A stretch of DNA of 64,000 bases from Burkholderiales bacterium (lineage in GTDB: Bacteria; Pseudomonadota; Gammaproteobacteria; Burkholderiales; Burkholderiaceae_C): NCBI GenBank assembly GCA_017307865.1, contig JAFKGE010000036.1:1-64000 (forward strand), given 5' to 3'. Both the position numbers and the translations under genes were made by a program. Below, piece after piece: positions 1 through 9,894 of the stretch. Numbering within the stretch: position 1 is the first letter of the stretch; each line of letters begins with the position of its first letter. A model generated the notes under the pieces. The model did not search any database. It worked only from the letters and a program-made list of their open reading frames with translations, and was not told where the DNA came from.

Positions 1-30
1 CTCGTTTGGGTCACTCAGAACACCCTCAGG

Positions 31-142
31 TGTCCGCCATCAAAATGGAATGCTGTCCGCCATCACCGTGGAACGGTGTCCGCCATGACGGTGGAACTCT
101 GTCCGCCATCAGCGTGGAATCGTGTCCGCCATCGCGTGGAAT
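31..142 (+). repeat. Five tandem 23-bp repeats (possible IS end)
   Basis: Five units start at 31, 54, 77, 100 and 123, an exact 23-bp period. Each begins TGTCCGCCAT and carries GTGGAA or ATGGAA near its end; the last unit is one base shorter. Arrays of ~20-bp transposase-binding repeats at element ends are known for IS21-family insertion sequences, so this could be the end or a remnant of one. No transposase lies to the right; any element body would be left of the window or lost. The identification is inference, the repeat itself is plain. Confidence 0.75.
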
Positions 143-173
143 ACGCAATAGTTATCGAGACACGCGCCGTTCG

Positions 174-1073
174 TCATCCCAGGCCCGATGCCGCAGTCGC
201 CAGATGATCGCGGTGCGCCAGCGGTGCATCCAGCGGGCCGGTGTGATCGAGGCCGCCGGCATTCAGCCAGTCGGTGCACTGGCGGCTGGCCTGCTCGATC
301 AGCCACGCCGTGCGTGAAAAGTCGAACGCGGAGACGGCCAGCGGACACAGGGGCGGCACGACCGTGATGCGCGCCTGCGACGCGTAGTGCAGGATGTCGC
401 GGTCCAGCTGGCGCATGCTCAGCAGGCTGAGCACGTGCAGCGCCAGCGCCGCCATGTTGCGGGGCGGCTCGCGCAGGGCGCAACTCATGCCCGTGGGCAG
501 CACGACGATGCGCGTGGCACCCAGTCGAACCGCGGTGGCGATCGGCGTGTTGCTGCAGACGCTGCCGTCGATCAGTCGGCGCTCGCCCAACGCAACCGCT
601 GGAAACACCACCGGGATCGCCGTGCTGGCGCGCAGCGCCTGGCCCAGGTCGCCGGACGACAGCACCACCTCCTCGCCGCTCAGCACGTCGGCGGCAACGA
701 TGTGCAGCGCGATCACGGCATCCTCGATGCGCCGCGCGCCCAGCGTGCGGCCGATGATGGCTTGCAGCGCGCGGGCCTCGACCAGATGATCGCGGCCCAG
801 CAGCAAGGCTCGCAGGCCGGCCAACACGGTCAGCGGGAACACGTCGCGCCGCTGCAGGCTGCGCCACACGTCGGCCAGGCGCCTCACGCCAGCGACGCTC
901 GGATCGGCGGCGAAGAAGGCGCCATTGAGCGCCCCCACCGACGCGCCCACCACCATGTCCACCGGCAGGCCGACCTGGCTGAGCGCCTGCAGCATGCCCA
1001 CCTGGATCGCGCCCAGGCTGCCGCCGCCGCTGAAAACCAGGGCGGTCCCGGGCGGGCGACTCGAAGTGCTCAT
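174..1073 (-). CDS. Patatin-like phospholipase (RssA type)
   Basis: A 299-residue protein of the bacterial patatin family, serine acyl hydrolases acting on membrane lipids. The oxyanion loop GGGSLG is at residues 16-21, the nucleophile motif GASVG puts Ser45 in the catalytic site, and the second member of the Ser/Asp dyad is Asp169 in a D-G-S motif (the family usually has D-G-G/A). No signal peptide is evident, so it is probably cytoplasmic or membrane-associated. It starts 39 bases after the small secreted protein upstream and is probably co-transcribed with it. The physiological substrate cannot be read from the sequence. Confidence 0.88.
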   Translation of the reverse strand: MSTSSRPPGTALVFSGGGSLGAIQVGMLQALSQVGLPVDMVVGASVGALNGAFFAADPSVAGVRRLADVWRSLQRRDVFPLTVLAGLRALLLGRDHLVEARALQAIIGRTLGARRIEDAVIALHIVAADVLSGEEVVLSSGDLGQALRASTAIPVVFPAVALGERRLIDGSVCSNTPIATAVRLGATRIVVLPTGMSCALREPPRNMAALALHVLSLLSMRQLDRDILHYASQARITVVPPLCPLAVSAFDFSRTAWLIEQASRQCTDWLNAGGLDHTGPLDAPLAHRDHLATAASGLG

Positions 1074-1112
1074 GTGGGCCTCGGCTCGGCGCGGTGGGCG
1101 CGTTGCCCGGCG

Positions 1113-1427
1113 TCAGGAGCGGTTTCCGACCGCGATCCGAAAACCGTGCTCGAGCGCCTGGCGCGTGGCGGCGCGAACGTCGGCGCGCAAGAGTCCGTCG
1201 CTCATGACGGGTTGCGCGTGGGCGCTCATCTCGCCCGCCGCTGGCGGCTGCCGCACGGCCTCGGCCTGGACGCTGGCGCGCTGCAGCGCGTGCGTGGCGG
1301 TGGGCGCGCCGTTGAACAGCGGCGCCTGGCCGGCGGCCGGATGCATCGGATGCGCCCAGGCGGAACCCGCGAACAACGCGACAGCAGCAACGGCGGCAAC
1401 GGCGGCAACGGAATGGAACTTGGTCAT
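1113..1427 (-). CDS. Small secreted protein, DUF4148-like
   Basis: A 104-residue protein with an N-terminal signal peptide: MTKF, an Ala/Val-rich hydrophobic stretch, and a likely cut after GSAWA. The mature part carries PAAGEAP-type and AAGEMSA motifs and ends with a charged segment around LRADVRAATRQA, resembling the LTRAQVR motif of short Burkholderiales proteins annotated DUF4148. The start is fixed by AAGGAG just upstream. It is clearly paralogous to the protein at 60015-60323, sharing the MTKF start, PAAG(Q/E)AP, AAGEM and the R-A-(D/E)-V-R segment. Function is unknown; export to the periplasm is likely. Confidence 0.75.
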   Translation of the reverse strand: MTKFHSVAAVAAVAAVALFAGSAWAHPMHPAAGQAPLFNGAPTATHALQRASVQAEAVRQPPAAGEMSAHAQPVMSDGLLRADVRAATRQALEHGFRIAVGNRS

Positions 1428-1564
1428 GATGAATCTCCTTGACAGAACAGCCGCAAGTCGGTGGTGCCATGCCCCGGTTCGACGTCGAAGGGTTCGGCTG
1501 GGCGCCTCCGACACCCATTGGATGCATGCCCGAGGCAGTTCGTGACACCGACTTGCGCCAAGGA

Positions 1565-3085
1565 TCAAAGCGACTGCAGGTACGCCACCAGGTCCGCGCG
1601 TTGCGCATCGGTCAGGCGCAGGTTGCGCTCGGCCGGATCGTTGTAGCGGTTGACGACGCAAGCCAGATCGCGCTGGGCGCGGTCGTGCGATGCGGCCAGG
1701 CTGCCGATGTCCGAGCCGTCCCGGCACTTGCCGGACTGGGTGTCGAACGCCCCCGAGCCGTCATGAAAATACGGCGGGTGCTGCCAGATGCCCCGCAGGG
1801 GCGAGGTGCGCCAGCGCTGGGTCGCCGAGAACTTGATGTAGTTCTTGTCGAGCGCCACGCTGGCGCTGGCCAGGTGCAGGCCGAAGGTGTTGACGTCCGT
1901 GAAGGCCGGCCCGCTGTGGCACGCCACGCACTGCGCCTGGCCTTGAAAGAGCAGCTGTCCGCGCGCGACCGCCGCCGTATCGAGTTGGGGCGCCACGCCC
2001 CACTGCGCGCCGTCCCTGGCCCGCGTGGGCGCCGCGATCGACCATTGGTAGGCCTCCAGCCCGGGCAGGACGGCGGTGACGCGATCCTCGCCGCCGCGGT
2101 GATCCACGCGGAGCGGCTGGCCGCTGATGATGAGCCGCTCGTCGAAGAAGCTGCCCTGGCCATGCATTTGCGCCACGCCGACGTAGCGGTTCCAGTACGC
2201 CACCGGCCCCGCCGGTTCGTGCGCCGTGTCGCCATCGCCCGTGAAAGTCGATTTGTCCAGGCCCGCCAGGCCGAAGGCCGGCGGGATGAGCACCGGGATG
2301 CCTCCGGCGGCCTTGTAGGCCGCCAGATTGGCATCCACGTCGGGCCCCACCGCCGGGTTGCTGCCCGGGTCGGTGTTGACGTTGATGCGCGGGTCGTAGA
2401 AGCCCGGCCCGTACAGCGTGGCCCAGGAGGCGTATTCGGCCGCCTGCTTTTCGGTCAGCGCCGGTGACAGCGACAAAATCGTGCCGGGCTGCAAGTCGCG
2501 GTTGGGCCAGCCGTCCAGACGATGCCCGACGATGCCGACGAGATCGGTCTTGCCGCCGGCCAGCACGTGCAGATCCCTGGACACCGTGGAATGGCACAGC
2601 GCGCAGGTCACGCCGAAGCGCTTCAAGGCCAGCCGGCCATCGGGCCCTTGGCTCACTTCGCCCTTGGCGCCCAGCACGGCATCCAGCTTCAGCAGCGCCA
2701 GCGTCGTCTGCGGATCGTCCAGGGGAATGGCGCCGCTCTGGATGCCTTCCACCACCTCGGCAGGCAGGGCGTCGGCATCGATCTTCAAGCCCACCGATGC
2801 GGCGGTCAACGGGTCCACCGCCGACTCGATCACCTTGTTCATCATCAGCACGTCGGTCCAGAAGCGCTCGTCGCCGAAGCTGTCGTGGCGAAAGGTCTGC
2901 TGGCCCGCCGCCACCAGCGTCGGGTCGAGCGGCAGGGACGGCACCTGGCTGACTTCATCGCCCCCACCACCGCCACCGCAGGCGGTCAACGCGAGCGTGG
3001 CCGCGGCCAACACGCTCAGAACGCCGCGCGGATGGCGGCAATGGACGTCCCCCGATCGGGACTTGTCGGTGTCATATGTCTGCAT
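1565..3085 (-). CDS. Di-haem cytochrome c lipoprotein (MauG/CcpA-like)
   Basis: A 506-residue exported protein with a lipoprotein signal ending at a lipobox (LTAC, Cys36) followed by a glycine run, so it is probably anchored in a membrane facing the periplasm. Two haem c motifs are present, CALCH at 161-165 and CVACH at 386-390, and a YFHDGS motif at 439-444 is typical of the di-haem cytochrome c peroxidase/MauG superfamily. Its length and wide haem spacing exceed classical CcpA (about 330 residues), so it is a family relative rather than a proven peroxidase. Redox partner and substrate are unknown. It is first in a possible minus-strand unit with the small secreted protein and the patatin. 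Confidence 0.85.
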   Translation of the reverse strand: MQTYDTDKSRSGDVHCRHPRGVLSVLAAATLALTACGGGGGGDEVSQVPSLPLDPTLVAAGQQTFRHDSFGDERFWTDVLMMNKVIESAVDPLTAASVGLKIDADALPAEVVEGIQSGAIPLDDPQTTLALLKLDAVLGAKGEVSQGPDGRLALKRFGVTCALCHSTVSRDLHVLAGGKTDLVGIVGHRLDGWPNRDLQPGTILSLSPALTEKQAAEYASWATLYGPGFYDPRINVNTDPGSNPAVGPDVDANLAAYKAAGGIPVLIPPAFGLAGLDKSTFTGDGDTAHEPAGPVAYWNRYVGVAQMHGQGSFFDERLIISGQPLRVDHRGGEDRVTAVLPGLEAYQWSIAAPTRARDGAQWGVAPQLDTAAVARGQLLFQGQAQCVACHSGPAFTDVNTFGLHLASASVALDKNYIKFSATQRWRTSPLRGIWQHPPYFHDGSGAFDTQSGKCRDGSDIGSLAASHDRAQRDLACVVNRYNDPAERNLRLTDAQRADLVAYLQSL

Positions 3086-3282
3086 GGATCGCTACCCTCA
3101 TGGTCGAATGAAGACGGACGAGTTCTTGCGGACTCGACCGGGCAGCGGCATGCACGGACGCGAACACCCCGCAGGCCGCTCCTGCATTGGATGCAGCGAC
3201 GTGGCGTGGCGTGACAGCAAGAAGGCGCACCGCCCGCTCGGGCTTGCAAGCGGCATCAAGTCGGCAGCTGGCGATGGCGCGG

Positions 3283-3382
3283 GATCAGGCCGTCGGGGCG
3301 CCCGGCTCCGTTCATGTCCCCCACCGGCCTGCGGCCGGCTCCGCCTTCACTTCACTGCGCCGGGCACCCCGACGACCTGATC
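3283..3382. repeat. 100-bp inverted repeat, 24-bp arms
   Basis: The arms 3283-3306 and 3359-3382 are reverse complements over 24 bases with two mismatches. The ~52-base interior contains a further small stem around ACCGGCCTGCGGCCGG. The two mismatches suggest that pairing has been kept under selection or that the element is recent. It could be a REP/BIME-like palindromic element or a structured transcript end. Confidence 0.7.
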
Positions 3383-3431
3383 CGAGGCGTTGCGAGCCGA
3401 ACGGGCCGCCTTGTGCGTGACCGCTGCCTCC

Positions 3432-3537
3432 CGCCAAGGGGCTTGGGTGGGCAGCGCAGCGAGGTCAAGGAGGAGATGGCCGTCGCAGACGGACAGCGGG
3501 AGACACGAGCGCAGCTGCCCACCCATGCCCCTTGGCG
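3432..3537. repeat. 106-bp inverted repeat, 24-bp arms
   Basis: The arms 3432-3455 and 3514-3537 pair over 24 bases with one mismatch, enclosing 58 bases. It sits 64 bases beyond the purC stop, on the downstream side for purC transcription, so it may end or stabilise that transcript. The arm sequence differs from that of the neighbouring inverted repeat. Confidence 0.7.
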
Positions 3538-3600
3538 CGCACCGCCCGTCTGGCGTTCTCAACGTGTGGATGGCAACTTGATGTCAGCCGGCGCGCGGCC

Positions 3601-4497
3601 TCAACCCGTCAGCCGCGCCATCGCCTCGCGATACTTCGCCGCGGTCTGCTCGATCACCTCGGCCGGCAGCTCGGGCGCGGGCGCCTTTTTGCCCCAGGGC
3701 TTGCCATCGACCTGCGCGGTCTCCAGCCAGTCGCGCAGGTATTGCTTGTCGAAGCTGGGCGGGTTGGCGCCTTCTTGCCAGCCATCCAGCGGCCAGTAGC
3801 GCGACGAGTCAGGCGTGAGCACCTCGTCCATCAGCACCAGCGTGCCGTCGGGGCTCAGGCCGAACTCGAACTTGGTGTCGGCGATGATCAAGCCCTTTTG
3901 CAGCGCGATGGCGGCGGCGCGCTGGTACAGGGCGATGCTGATGTCGCGGATGCGCGCGGCCAGCTCGGGGCCGATCATCTCGACGGTGCGCTCGAACGTG
4001 ATGTTCTCGTCGTGCTCGCCGGCCTCGGCCTTGGCGGCGGGGGTGTAGATGGGCTGGGGCAGCTTGCCGGCGTTCTTCAGGCCGGCGGGCAGGGGCACGC
4101 CGCAGACGGCCTGGCTTTGCTGGTATTCCTTCCAGCCGCTGCCGGCGAGATAGCCGCGCACCACGGCCTCGACCGGGATGGGTTTGAGGCGCTGCACCAG
4201 CATGCTGCGGCCCTGCACCTGCGCGACTTCATCGGGCGTGACCACGCTTTCGGGCGCCTCGCCGGTCAGGTGGTTGGGCACGATGTCCTTGAGTTGCTCG
4301 AACCACCACAGCGCCATTTGCGTCAGCAGCGCGCCCTTGCCAGGGATGGGCTGGCCCATGATGACGTCGAAGGCGCTGATGCGGTCGCTGGCGACCATGA
4401 GGATGCGGTCGCTGCCGACGGCGTAGTTGTCGCGCACCTTGCCGCGCGCGAGCAGGGGCAGGCTGTGCAGTTGGCTGGTGTGCAGGGCGGCGCTCAT
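3601..4497 (-). CDS. purC: SAICAR synthetase
   Basis: Phosphoribosylaminoimidazole-succinocarboxamide synthase, which joins CAIR and aspartate with ATP in de novo purine synthesis in the cytoplasm. The 298-residue protein has the N-terminal nucleotide-binding GKVRDNY motif, SDRISAFDV, the [14 protein letters not shown] stretch and [12 protein letters not shown] near the C-terminus, all typical of PurC. The start at MSAALHTS is chosen because the upstream extension lacks family similarity. It is downstream of fba on the same strand, an arrangement seen in other Burkholderiales, with a family-1 repeat between the two. Confidence 0.95.
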   Translation of the reverse strand: MSAALHTSQLHSLPLLARGKVRDNYAVGSDRILMVASDRISAFDVIMGQPIPGKGALLTQMALWWFEQLKDIVPNHLTGEAPESVVTPDEVAQVQGRSMLVQRLKPIPVEAVVRGYLAGSGWKEYQQSQAVCGVPLPAGLKNAGKLPQPIYTPAAKAEAGEHDENITFERTVEMIGPELAARIRDISIALYQRAAAIALQKGLIIADTKFEFGLSPDGTLVLMDEVLTPDSSRYWPLDGWQEGANPPSFDKQYLRDWLETAQVDGKPWGKKAPAPELPAEVIEQTAAKYREAMARLTG

Positions 4498-4516
4498 GTC
4501 GGGTTCTCGAAAATCT

Positions 4517-4574
4517 GAATAAAAAAGCTGCCGGCGCCTGCCAATCAAGCGCGAGCAGCTTCTGATTTGATAGC
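4517..4574 (+). repeat. Family-1 repeat, copy A
   Basis: A ~58-bp copy of the dispersed element, recognised by the core CAAGCGCGAGCAGCT and the 3' mini-stem GCTTCT...GATAGC. It lies in the 88-base gap between the fba stop and the purC start, thus in the purC leader on the opposite strand to the element's plus orientation. Confidence 0.85.
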
Positions 4575-4585
4575 GTCTTGCGTAC

Positions 4586-5650
4586 TTAGACGACGCGCTG
4601 CGCCAGTTCGCCCTTGGCGTATTTCTGGGCCATGGCGGACAGCGGCAAGCCCATGACCTTGGCGCCCTGGCCTTCGCAGCCGAACTCCAGGTAACGCTGC
4701 TTGCACACGGCCTTGGCGGCCTCGCGCGCGGGCTTCATCCACTCGCGCATGTCGAACTTGTCGGGGCTCTGGGCCTGGAACTGGCGCACCGCGCCGGTCA
4801 TGGCCATGCGGATGTCGGTGTCGATGTTGATCTTGCGCACGCCGTGCTTGATGGCTTCCTGGATCTCCTTGACCGGCACGCCGTAGGTCTGCTTCATCTG
4901 GCCGCCATACTGGTTGATGATGGCCAGCAGCTCCTGCGGCACGCTGCTGGAGCCGTGCATCACCAGATGGGTGTTGGGGATGCGGGCGTGGATTTCCTTC
5001 ACGCGCGAGATGGCCAGCACGTCGCCCGTGGGCGGACGGGTGAACTTGTAGGCGCCGTGGCTGGTGCCGATGGCGATCGCCAGCGCGTCCAGCTGCGTGG
5101 CCTTGACGAACTGCGCCGCTTCCTCGGGGTCGGTCAGCAGCTGGCTGTGGCTGAGCTTGCCGACCGCGCCGATGCCGTCTTCCTCGCCGGCCTCGCCGGT
5201 TTCCAGGCTGCCCAGGCAGCCCAGCTCGCCCTCCACCGTGGCGCCGACCTTGTGCGCCATGGCCACCACTTCCTGCGTCACGCGCACGTTGTAGTCGAAG
5301 TCGGCCGGGGTCTTGCCGTCTTCCTTGAGGCTGCCGTCCATCATGACCGAGCCGAAGCCCAGCTTGAGCGCGCCGGCGCACACCGCCGGGCTGGTGCCGT
5401 GGTCCTGGTGCATCACCATCGGGATGTGCGGATAGGCCTCGGCCGCGGCCTGGATCAGGTACTTGATGAAGTGCTCGCCGGCGTACTTGCGCGCGCCGGC
5501 GCTGGCCTGCAGGATGACGGGCGCGCCGACCTCGTCGGCGGCCGACATGACGGCCTGCACCTGCTCCAGGTTGTTGACGTTGAAGGCGGGAATGCCGTAG
5601 TTGTGCTCGGCCGCGTGGTCGAGCAGCTCGCGCATGGAAACGAGTGGCAT
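4586..5650 (-). CDS. fba: Fructose-bisphosphate aldolase, class II
   Basis: Zinc-dependent aldolase that interconverts fructose 1,6-bisphosphate with dihydroxyacetone phosphate and glyceraldehyde 3-phosphate (glycolysis, gluconeogenesis, Calvin cycle). The 354-residue length and the sequence fit the class II CbbA/FbaA group. HQDHG at 81-85 supplies metal ligands; GTSHGAYKF and the loop VMHGSSS carry further metal and substrate residues, and NIDTDIR is the phosphate-binding segment. It lies in a minus-strand glycolytic group with pyk and pgk. Confidence 0.96.
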   Translation of the reverse strand: MPLVSMRELLDHAAEHNYGIPAFNVNNLEQVQAVMSAADEVGAPVILQASAGARKYAGEHFIKYLIQAAAEAYPHIPMVMHQDHGTSPAVCAGALKLGFGSVMMDGSLKEDGKTPADFDYNVRVTQEVVAMAHKVGATVEGELGCLGSLETGEAGEEDGIGAVGKLSHSQLLTDPEEAAQFVKATQLDALAIAIGTSHGAYKFTRPPTGDVLAISRVKEIHARIPNTHLVMHGSSSVPQELLAIINQYGGQMKQTYGVPVKEIQEAIKHGVRKINIDTDIRMAMTGAVRQFQAQSPDKFDMREWMKPAREAAKAVCKQRYLEFGCEGQGAKVMGLPLSAMAQKYAKGELAQRVV

Positions 5651-5711
5651 GAGGCAGTCCTCCGAGAGTTCAAAAGCCGGTGGGCGCGCGCGCCCGCGAA
5701 TCCGCCCGATT

Positions 5712-6527
5712 TTACCGGCCGGCGCCCGGCTGCATGGCCGGCGCCGCCGGGCCCGCCTGCACCCGCTGCACGGCGGCGCGCAGCGGCGCGTCGCTGATGG
5801 CGATGGCGCCCTCGAAGGGCCGGTCGATGACGTACACCGCGTGCACCTGCACGCCGATGAACAGGCCCAGCAGCAGCGTCATCCAGCGGCTGGCGCGCGC
5901 CTGGTTGGCGTGTGCCAGCGCGGCAAACGCCAGCACGATGAGGGCGCAGATCAGCATGGCGCGCCACAGCAGCACGGGGATGTGGCCGCTGGCCACGATC
6001 AGGCGCGTGTCGCGCGCGGCGGACAGCGCCTGCACGCCGCGGTCGAGCGCGCCGCGCAGCTCGGGCGACTCGGCGCCAAAGCGCTGCAGCGCGTCGATGC
6101 GCAGGCGCGCCAGCTGCTGGCCGGTGGCGGCGTCGGCGCCGTCCCAGCTCATGGTCGGCCATTCGCGCGTCAGCATCTGCTGGCCGTAGGCGGCCAGCTG
6201 CGCCGACCAGGCCGCGGCCGTGGCCGGCGCGGCGCTGGCGCCCAGGGTGTGCAGCGCGTGGATGGCCGACACCTCGGCGCGCACGGCGCGCTCGGCGTCG
6301 TCGACGTCGCGCAGCTCGATGGCGGCCATCAGACCCATCCAGAACAGAAAGCCGGCCATCATGGGCGAGCCGATGGTGCCCACCAGGCCGCCCACGGCGG
6401 ACTGGCGCCCGGGGCTGCGCCGCACCCAGGCGCTGGCGGCCAGCGACAGCGCCAGCGCGACGCCGGCGAACACCGCGTAGAAGGTCAGCGAGGACAGCCA
6501 CAGGGGCCAGTACAGGATGGAGGACAT
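5712..6527 (-). CDS. DUF4239-like membrane protein
   Basis: A 271-residue integral membrane protein of unknown function. Two hydrophobic segments lie near the N-terminus (about residues 7-30 and 50-70) and two near the C-terminus (about 195-240), flanking a soluble middle with short helices. This layout and the WPTMSWDG region resemble the DUF4239 (bestrophin-like) family. It starts 8 bases after the pyk stop and is almost certainly co-transcribed with pyk. I cannot assign a substrate. Confidence 0.7.
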   Translation of the reverse strand: MSSILYWPLWLSSLTFYAVFAGVALALSLAASAWVRRSPGRQSAVGGLVGTIGSPMMAGFLFWMGLMAAIELRDVDDAERAVRAEVSAIHALHTLGASAAPATAAAWSAQLAAYGQQMLTREWPTMSWDGADAATGQQLARLRIDALQRFGAESPELRGALDRGVQALSAARDTRLIVASGHIPVLLWRAMLICALIVLAFAALAHANQARASRWMTLLLGLFIGVQVHAVYVIDRPFEGAIAISDAPLRAAVQRVQAGPAAPAMQPGAGR

Positions 6528-6535
6528 GGGATCGG

Positions 6536-7969
<1,434 letters not shown>

Positions 7970-8049
7970 GGCGTGGGCGGCAAAGGCGTTGCGAGCGGAC
8001 ATTCTGGCATGCCGCCGTGACCGGTCGTCGATTTCATGCCGAATCGACC

Positions 8050-8094
8050 GCCAGCGCCCGCACAGCAAGCACAAGCAGCTATCGATAACAAAGC
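8050..8094 (+). repeat. Family-1 repeat, copy B (short)
   Basis: A shortened copy of the dispersed element with CCAGCGCCCGCA, CAAGCAGCTATC and a terminal AAAGC. It lies upstream of pyk on the far side from its coding sequence. Confidence 0.7.
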
Positions 8095-8179
8095 ATATCA
8101 GTCACCCATGACGCGGTACATCACCCGCAGGGCATAAAACCCAAAGAGCCCAATGGCCGCGGAGCAGGCCACGCGGGAA

Positions 8180-8257
8180 CGCCGTGGAGCGGGCTTGGCC
8201 CGGCCACTGGCGTTGTCCCCCTTGGGGGAAGGCGCCGAAGGCGACACAGGGGGTGTT
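8180..8257 (+). repeat. Diverged family-2 GC-rich repeat
   Basis: The stretch contains GCCGTGGAGCG, then TCCCCCTTGGGGGA and GGCGCCGAAGGCG stems. The GCCGTGGAGCG and five-base C/G palindromes match the logic of the element inside fmt and the murU-like gene, though overall identity is partial. It begins right after the ClsC-like stop codon, so the CCCCCAAGGGGG stem may also act as a transcript end for that gene. Confidence 0.5.
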
Positions 8258-9838
8258 TTATAACTGCGATTCGATCGGCAGCCAGCTCAGCAACCACACC
8301 AGCGCGCGCAGGCCGGCGCCGGTTTCGGGCTCGTGCGTCCACACGCGCTCGCCCGCGGCGCCCTGCCAGCGCAGGCTGCCGTCCTCGGCCAGGGTGACGC
8401 GCCAGGCGCTGTCGGGGCGGGTGCCGACGTCGAACAAGTGCCGCACCTCGGCCGCCAGCCCGGCGTGGTCGAACACCACGCCCATCTCGGTGTTGAGCTG
8501 GGCCGAGCGCGGGTCGAAGTTGAACGAGCCGACGAAGCCGCGCTGGCCGTCGACCACGAAGGACTTGGTGTGCAGGCTGGCGCCGCTGGAGCCCAGCAGC
8601 TCGCGCTCGGTCCTGGCCTGGCCCGGGCGCAGCTCGTACAGCGTCACGCCCTGGCGCAGCAGCGGCGCGCGCCAGTCCATGTAGCCGGCATGCACCATGG
8701 GCACGTCGTTGGCGGCCAGCGAATTGGTCAGCACGCGCACCTGCACGCCGCGCCGCGCCTGGCCAGCCAGCAGCAGGGTGCCGGTCTCGCCGGGCACGAA
8801 GTAGGGCGAGATCATCCAGCTGTCGCGCTCGGCCGAGTACAGCAGCTTCATGACGTCGAACAGCAACCAGCCGGCGCGCTCCTGCTGGCTGGCCACGGGA
8901 GAGGCCTTCTCGGGCGGATCGGACAGCACGCGGATGCTGGGCGACCAGTGCATCGTCAGCGCGCCGCCGGGCTGCAGCTGCCGGGCCAGGTCGTCGCGCT
9001 CGGCCAGCGCCTTCACCCAGGGCGAGGCGCGGGCCTCGTCCTGCCATTGCTGGCGGTGGGCGCTGAATTCCTCGGCCGTCCAGCGCGAGCCCTGGTCGTG
9101 CAGCGCGCGCAGCGGCACCACGGCGGCGGAGTTCCAGAAGGCGTCGAACACGGCGCTGGCCTGCGTCACGGCGGGGCCGGTGAGCAGCAGGTCGGCGTCG
9201 TGGAAGTTGGTGTCGGCGGCGGCGTCGAAATACTCGTCGCCCACGTTGCGCCCGCCGACGACGGCCAGCCGGTTGTCGGCGATCCAGGCCTTGTTGTGCA
9301 TGCGACGGGTGAAGCCGACGAAGCGCAGGCCCATCTCCAGCGCGCGCCGCAGGCCGCTGGCGCGGTTGCGCCCGGGGTTGAACAGGCGCACCTCCAGGTT
9401 GGGGTGCGCGTCCATGGCCAGCAGGGCGTCGTCGCGGCCGGCCACGTTCATGTCGTCGAGCAGCAGGCGCACGCGCACGCCGCGCTCGGCGGCGGCCATC
9501 AGCTCGTGCTGCAGCAGGTGGCCGGTCAGGTCGCCATGCCAGATGTAGTACATCGCGTCCAGGCTGCGCTCGGCGGCGCGGCCGGTGCGCGCGCGCGCCA
9601 CGAAGGCCGACACCCCGTCGCCCAGCATGGCGGCGCCGCTGGACTGCGCCGGCTGCGCGGCCAGCAGCGGCTGCACCAGGCGGTCCAGCGTTGTGGCGGC
9701 CTCGGCCACCACCAGTGCCGACGCCGGCTCGCCCTGGGCGCGGGCGGCAAAACGGCCCCACGACCACAGCGCCAGCACCGACAGCACGACCAGCACGGCC
9801 AGCGCGATCAGGGTCCAGCGAAGGGCGGGATTCAGCAC
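8258..9838 (-). CDS. clsC: Phospholipase D family, ClsC-like cardiolipin synthase
   Basis: A 526-residue membrane-anchored PLD-superfamily enzyme. One transmembrane segment near the N-terminus (about residues 8-25) is followed by two HKD catalytic domains: HNKAWIADN...GGRNVGDEYFD and HTKSFVVDG...GSFNFDPRS. The GGRNVGDEYF and FNFDPRS signatures are those of E. coli YmdC/ClsC, which makes cardiolipin from phosphatidylglycerol and phosphatidylethanolamine. The start is GTG at 9838, placed by a perfect AGGAGG six bases upstream. That ribosome site lies inside a copy of the family-1 repeat. Confidence 0.85.
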   Translation of the reverse strand: MLNPALRWTLIALAVLVVLSVLALWSWGRFAARAQGEPASALVVAEAATTLDRLVQPLLAAQPAQSSGAAMLGDGVSAFVARARTGRAAERSLDAMYYIWHGDLTGHLLQHELMAAAERGVRVRLLLDDMNVAGRDDALLAMDAHPNLEVRLFNPGRNRASGLRRALEMGLRFVGFTRRMHNKAWIADNRLAVVGGRNVGDEYFDAAADTNFHDADLLLTGPAVTQASAVFDAFWNSAAVVPLRALHDQGSRWTAEEFSAHRQQWQDEARASPWVKALAERDDLARQLQPGGALTMHWSPSIRVLSDPPEKASPVASQQERAGWLLFDVMKLLYSAERDSWMISPYFVPGETGTLLLAGQARRGVQVRVLTNSLAANDVPMVHAGYMDWRAPLLRQGVTLYELRPGQARTERELLGSSGASLHTKSFVVDGQRGFVGSFNFDPRSAQLNTEMGVVFDHAGLAAEVRHLFDVGTRPDSAWRVTLAEDGSLRWQGAAGERVWTHEPETGAGLRALVWLLSWLPIESQL

Positions 9839-9841
9839 AAA

Positions 9842-9893
9842 AATCCTCCTGACGCCCGCCCAATCTGCGCGAGCAGCTATTGAAATGAAAGCG
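9842..9893 (+). repeat. Family-1 repeat, copy C
   Basis: Copy of the dispersed element with ACGCCCGCCCAATC, GCGCGAGCAGCTATT and terminal GAAAGC. It fills the gap between the pgk stop (9895) and the ClsC-like start (9838). The minus-strand AGGAGG at 9845-9850, the probable Shine-Dalgarno of the ClsC-like gene, lies within it. Confidence 0.85.
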
Positions 9894-9894
9894 A

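Larger units (their letters stand above)
3086..3600. other. Non-coding interval with two large hairpins
   Basis: This 515-base stretch lies between the cytochrome start and the purC stop. No reading frame in it has family-like features, codon signature or a convincing ribosome site. It holds two separate long inverted repeats (3283-3382 and 3432-3537). The left part upstream of 3085 must contain the cytochrome promoter, which I could not pin down. Confidence 0.6.

Noticed and set aside
31-142. Possible CRISPR array at the left edge
   Set aside because: Units have a 23-bp period with only 3-base gaps; there are no spacers.
8103-8257. A possible small gene between pyk and the ClsC-like gene
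   Set aside because: No frame has a start with ribosome site and protein-like sequence; repeats explain the stretch.
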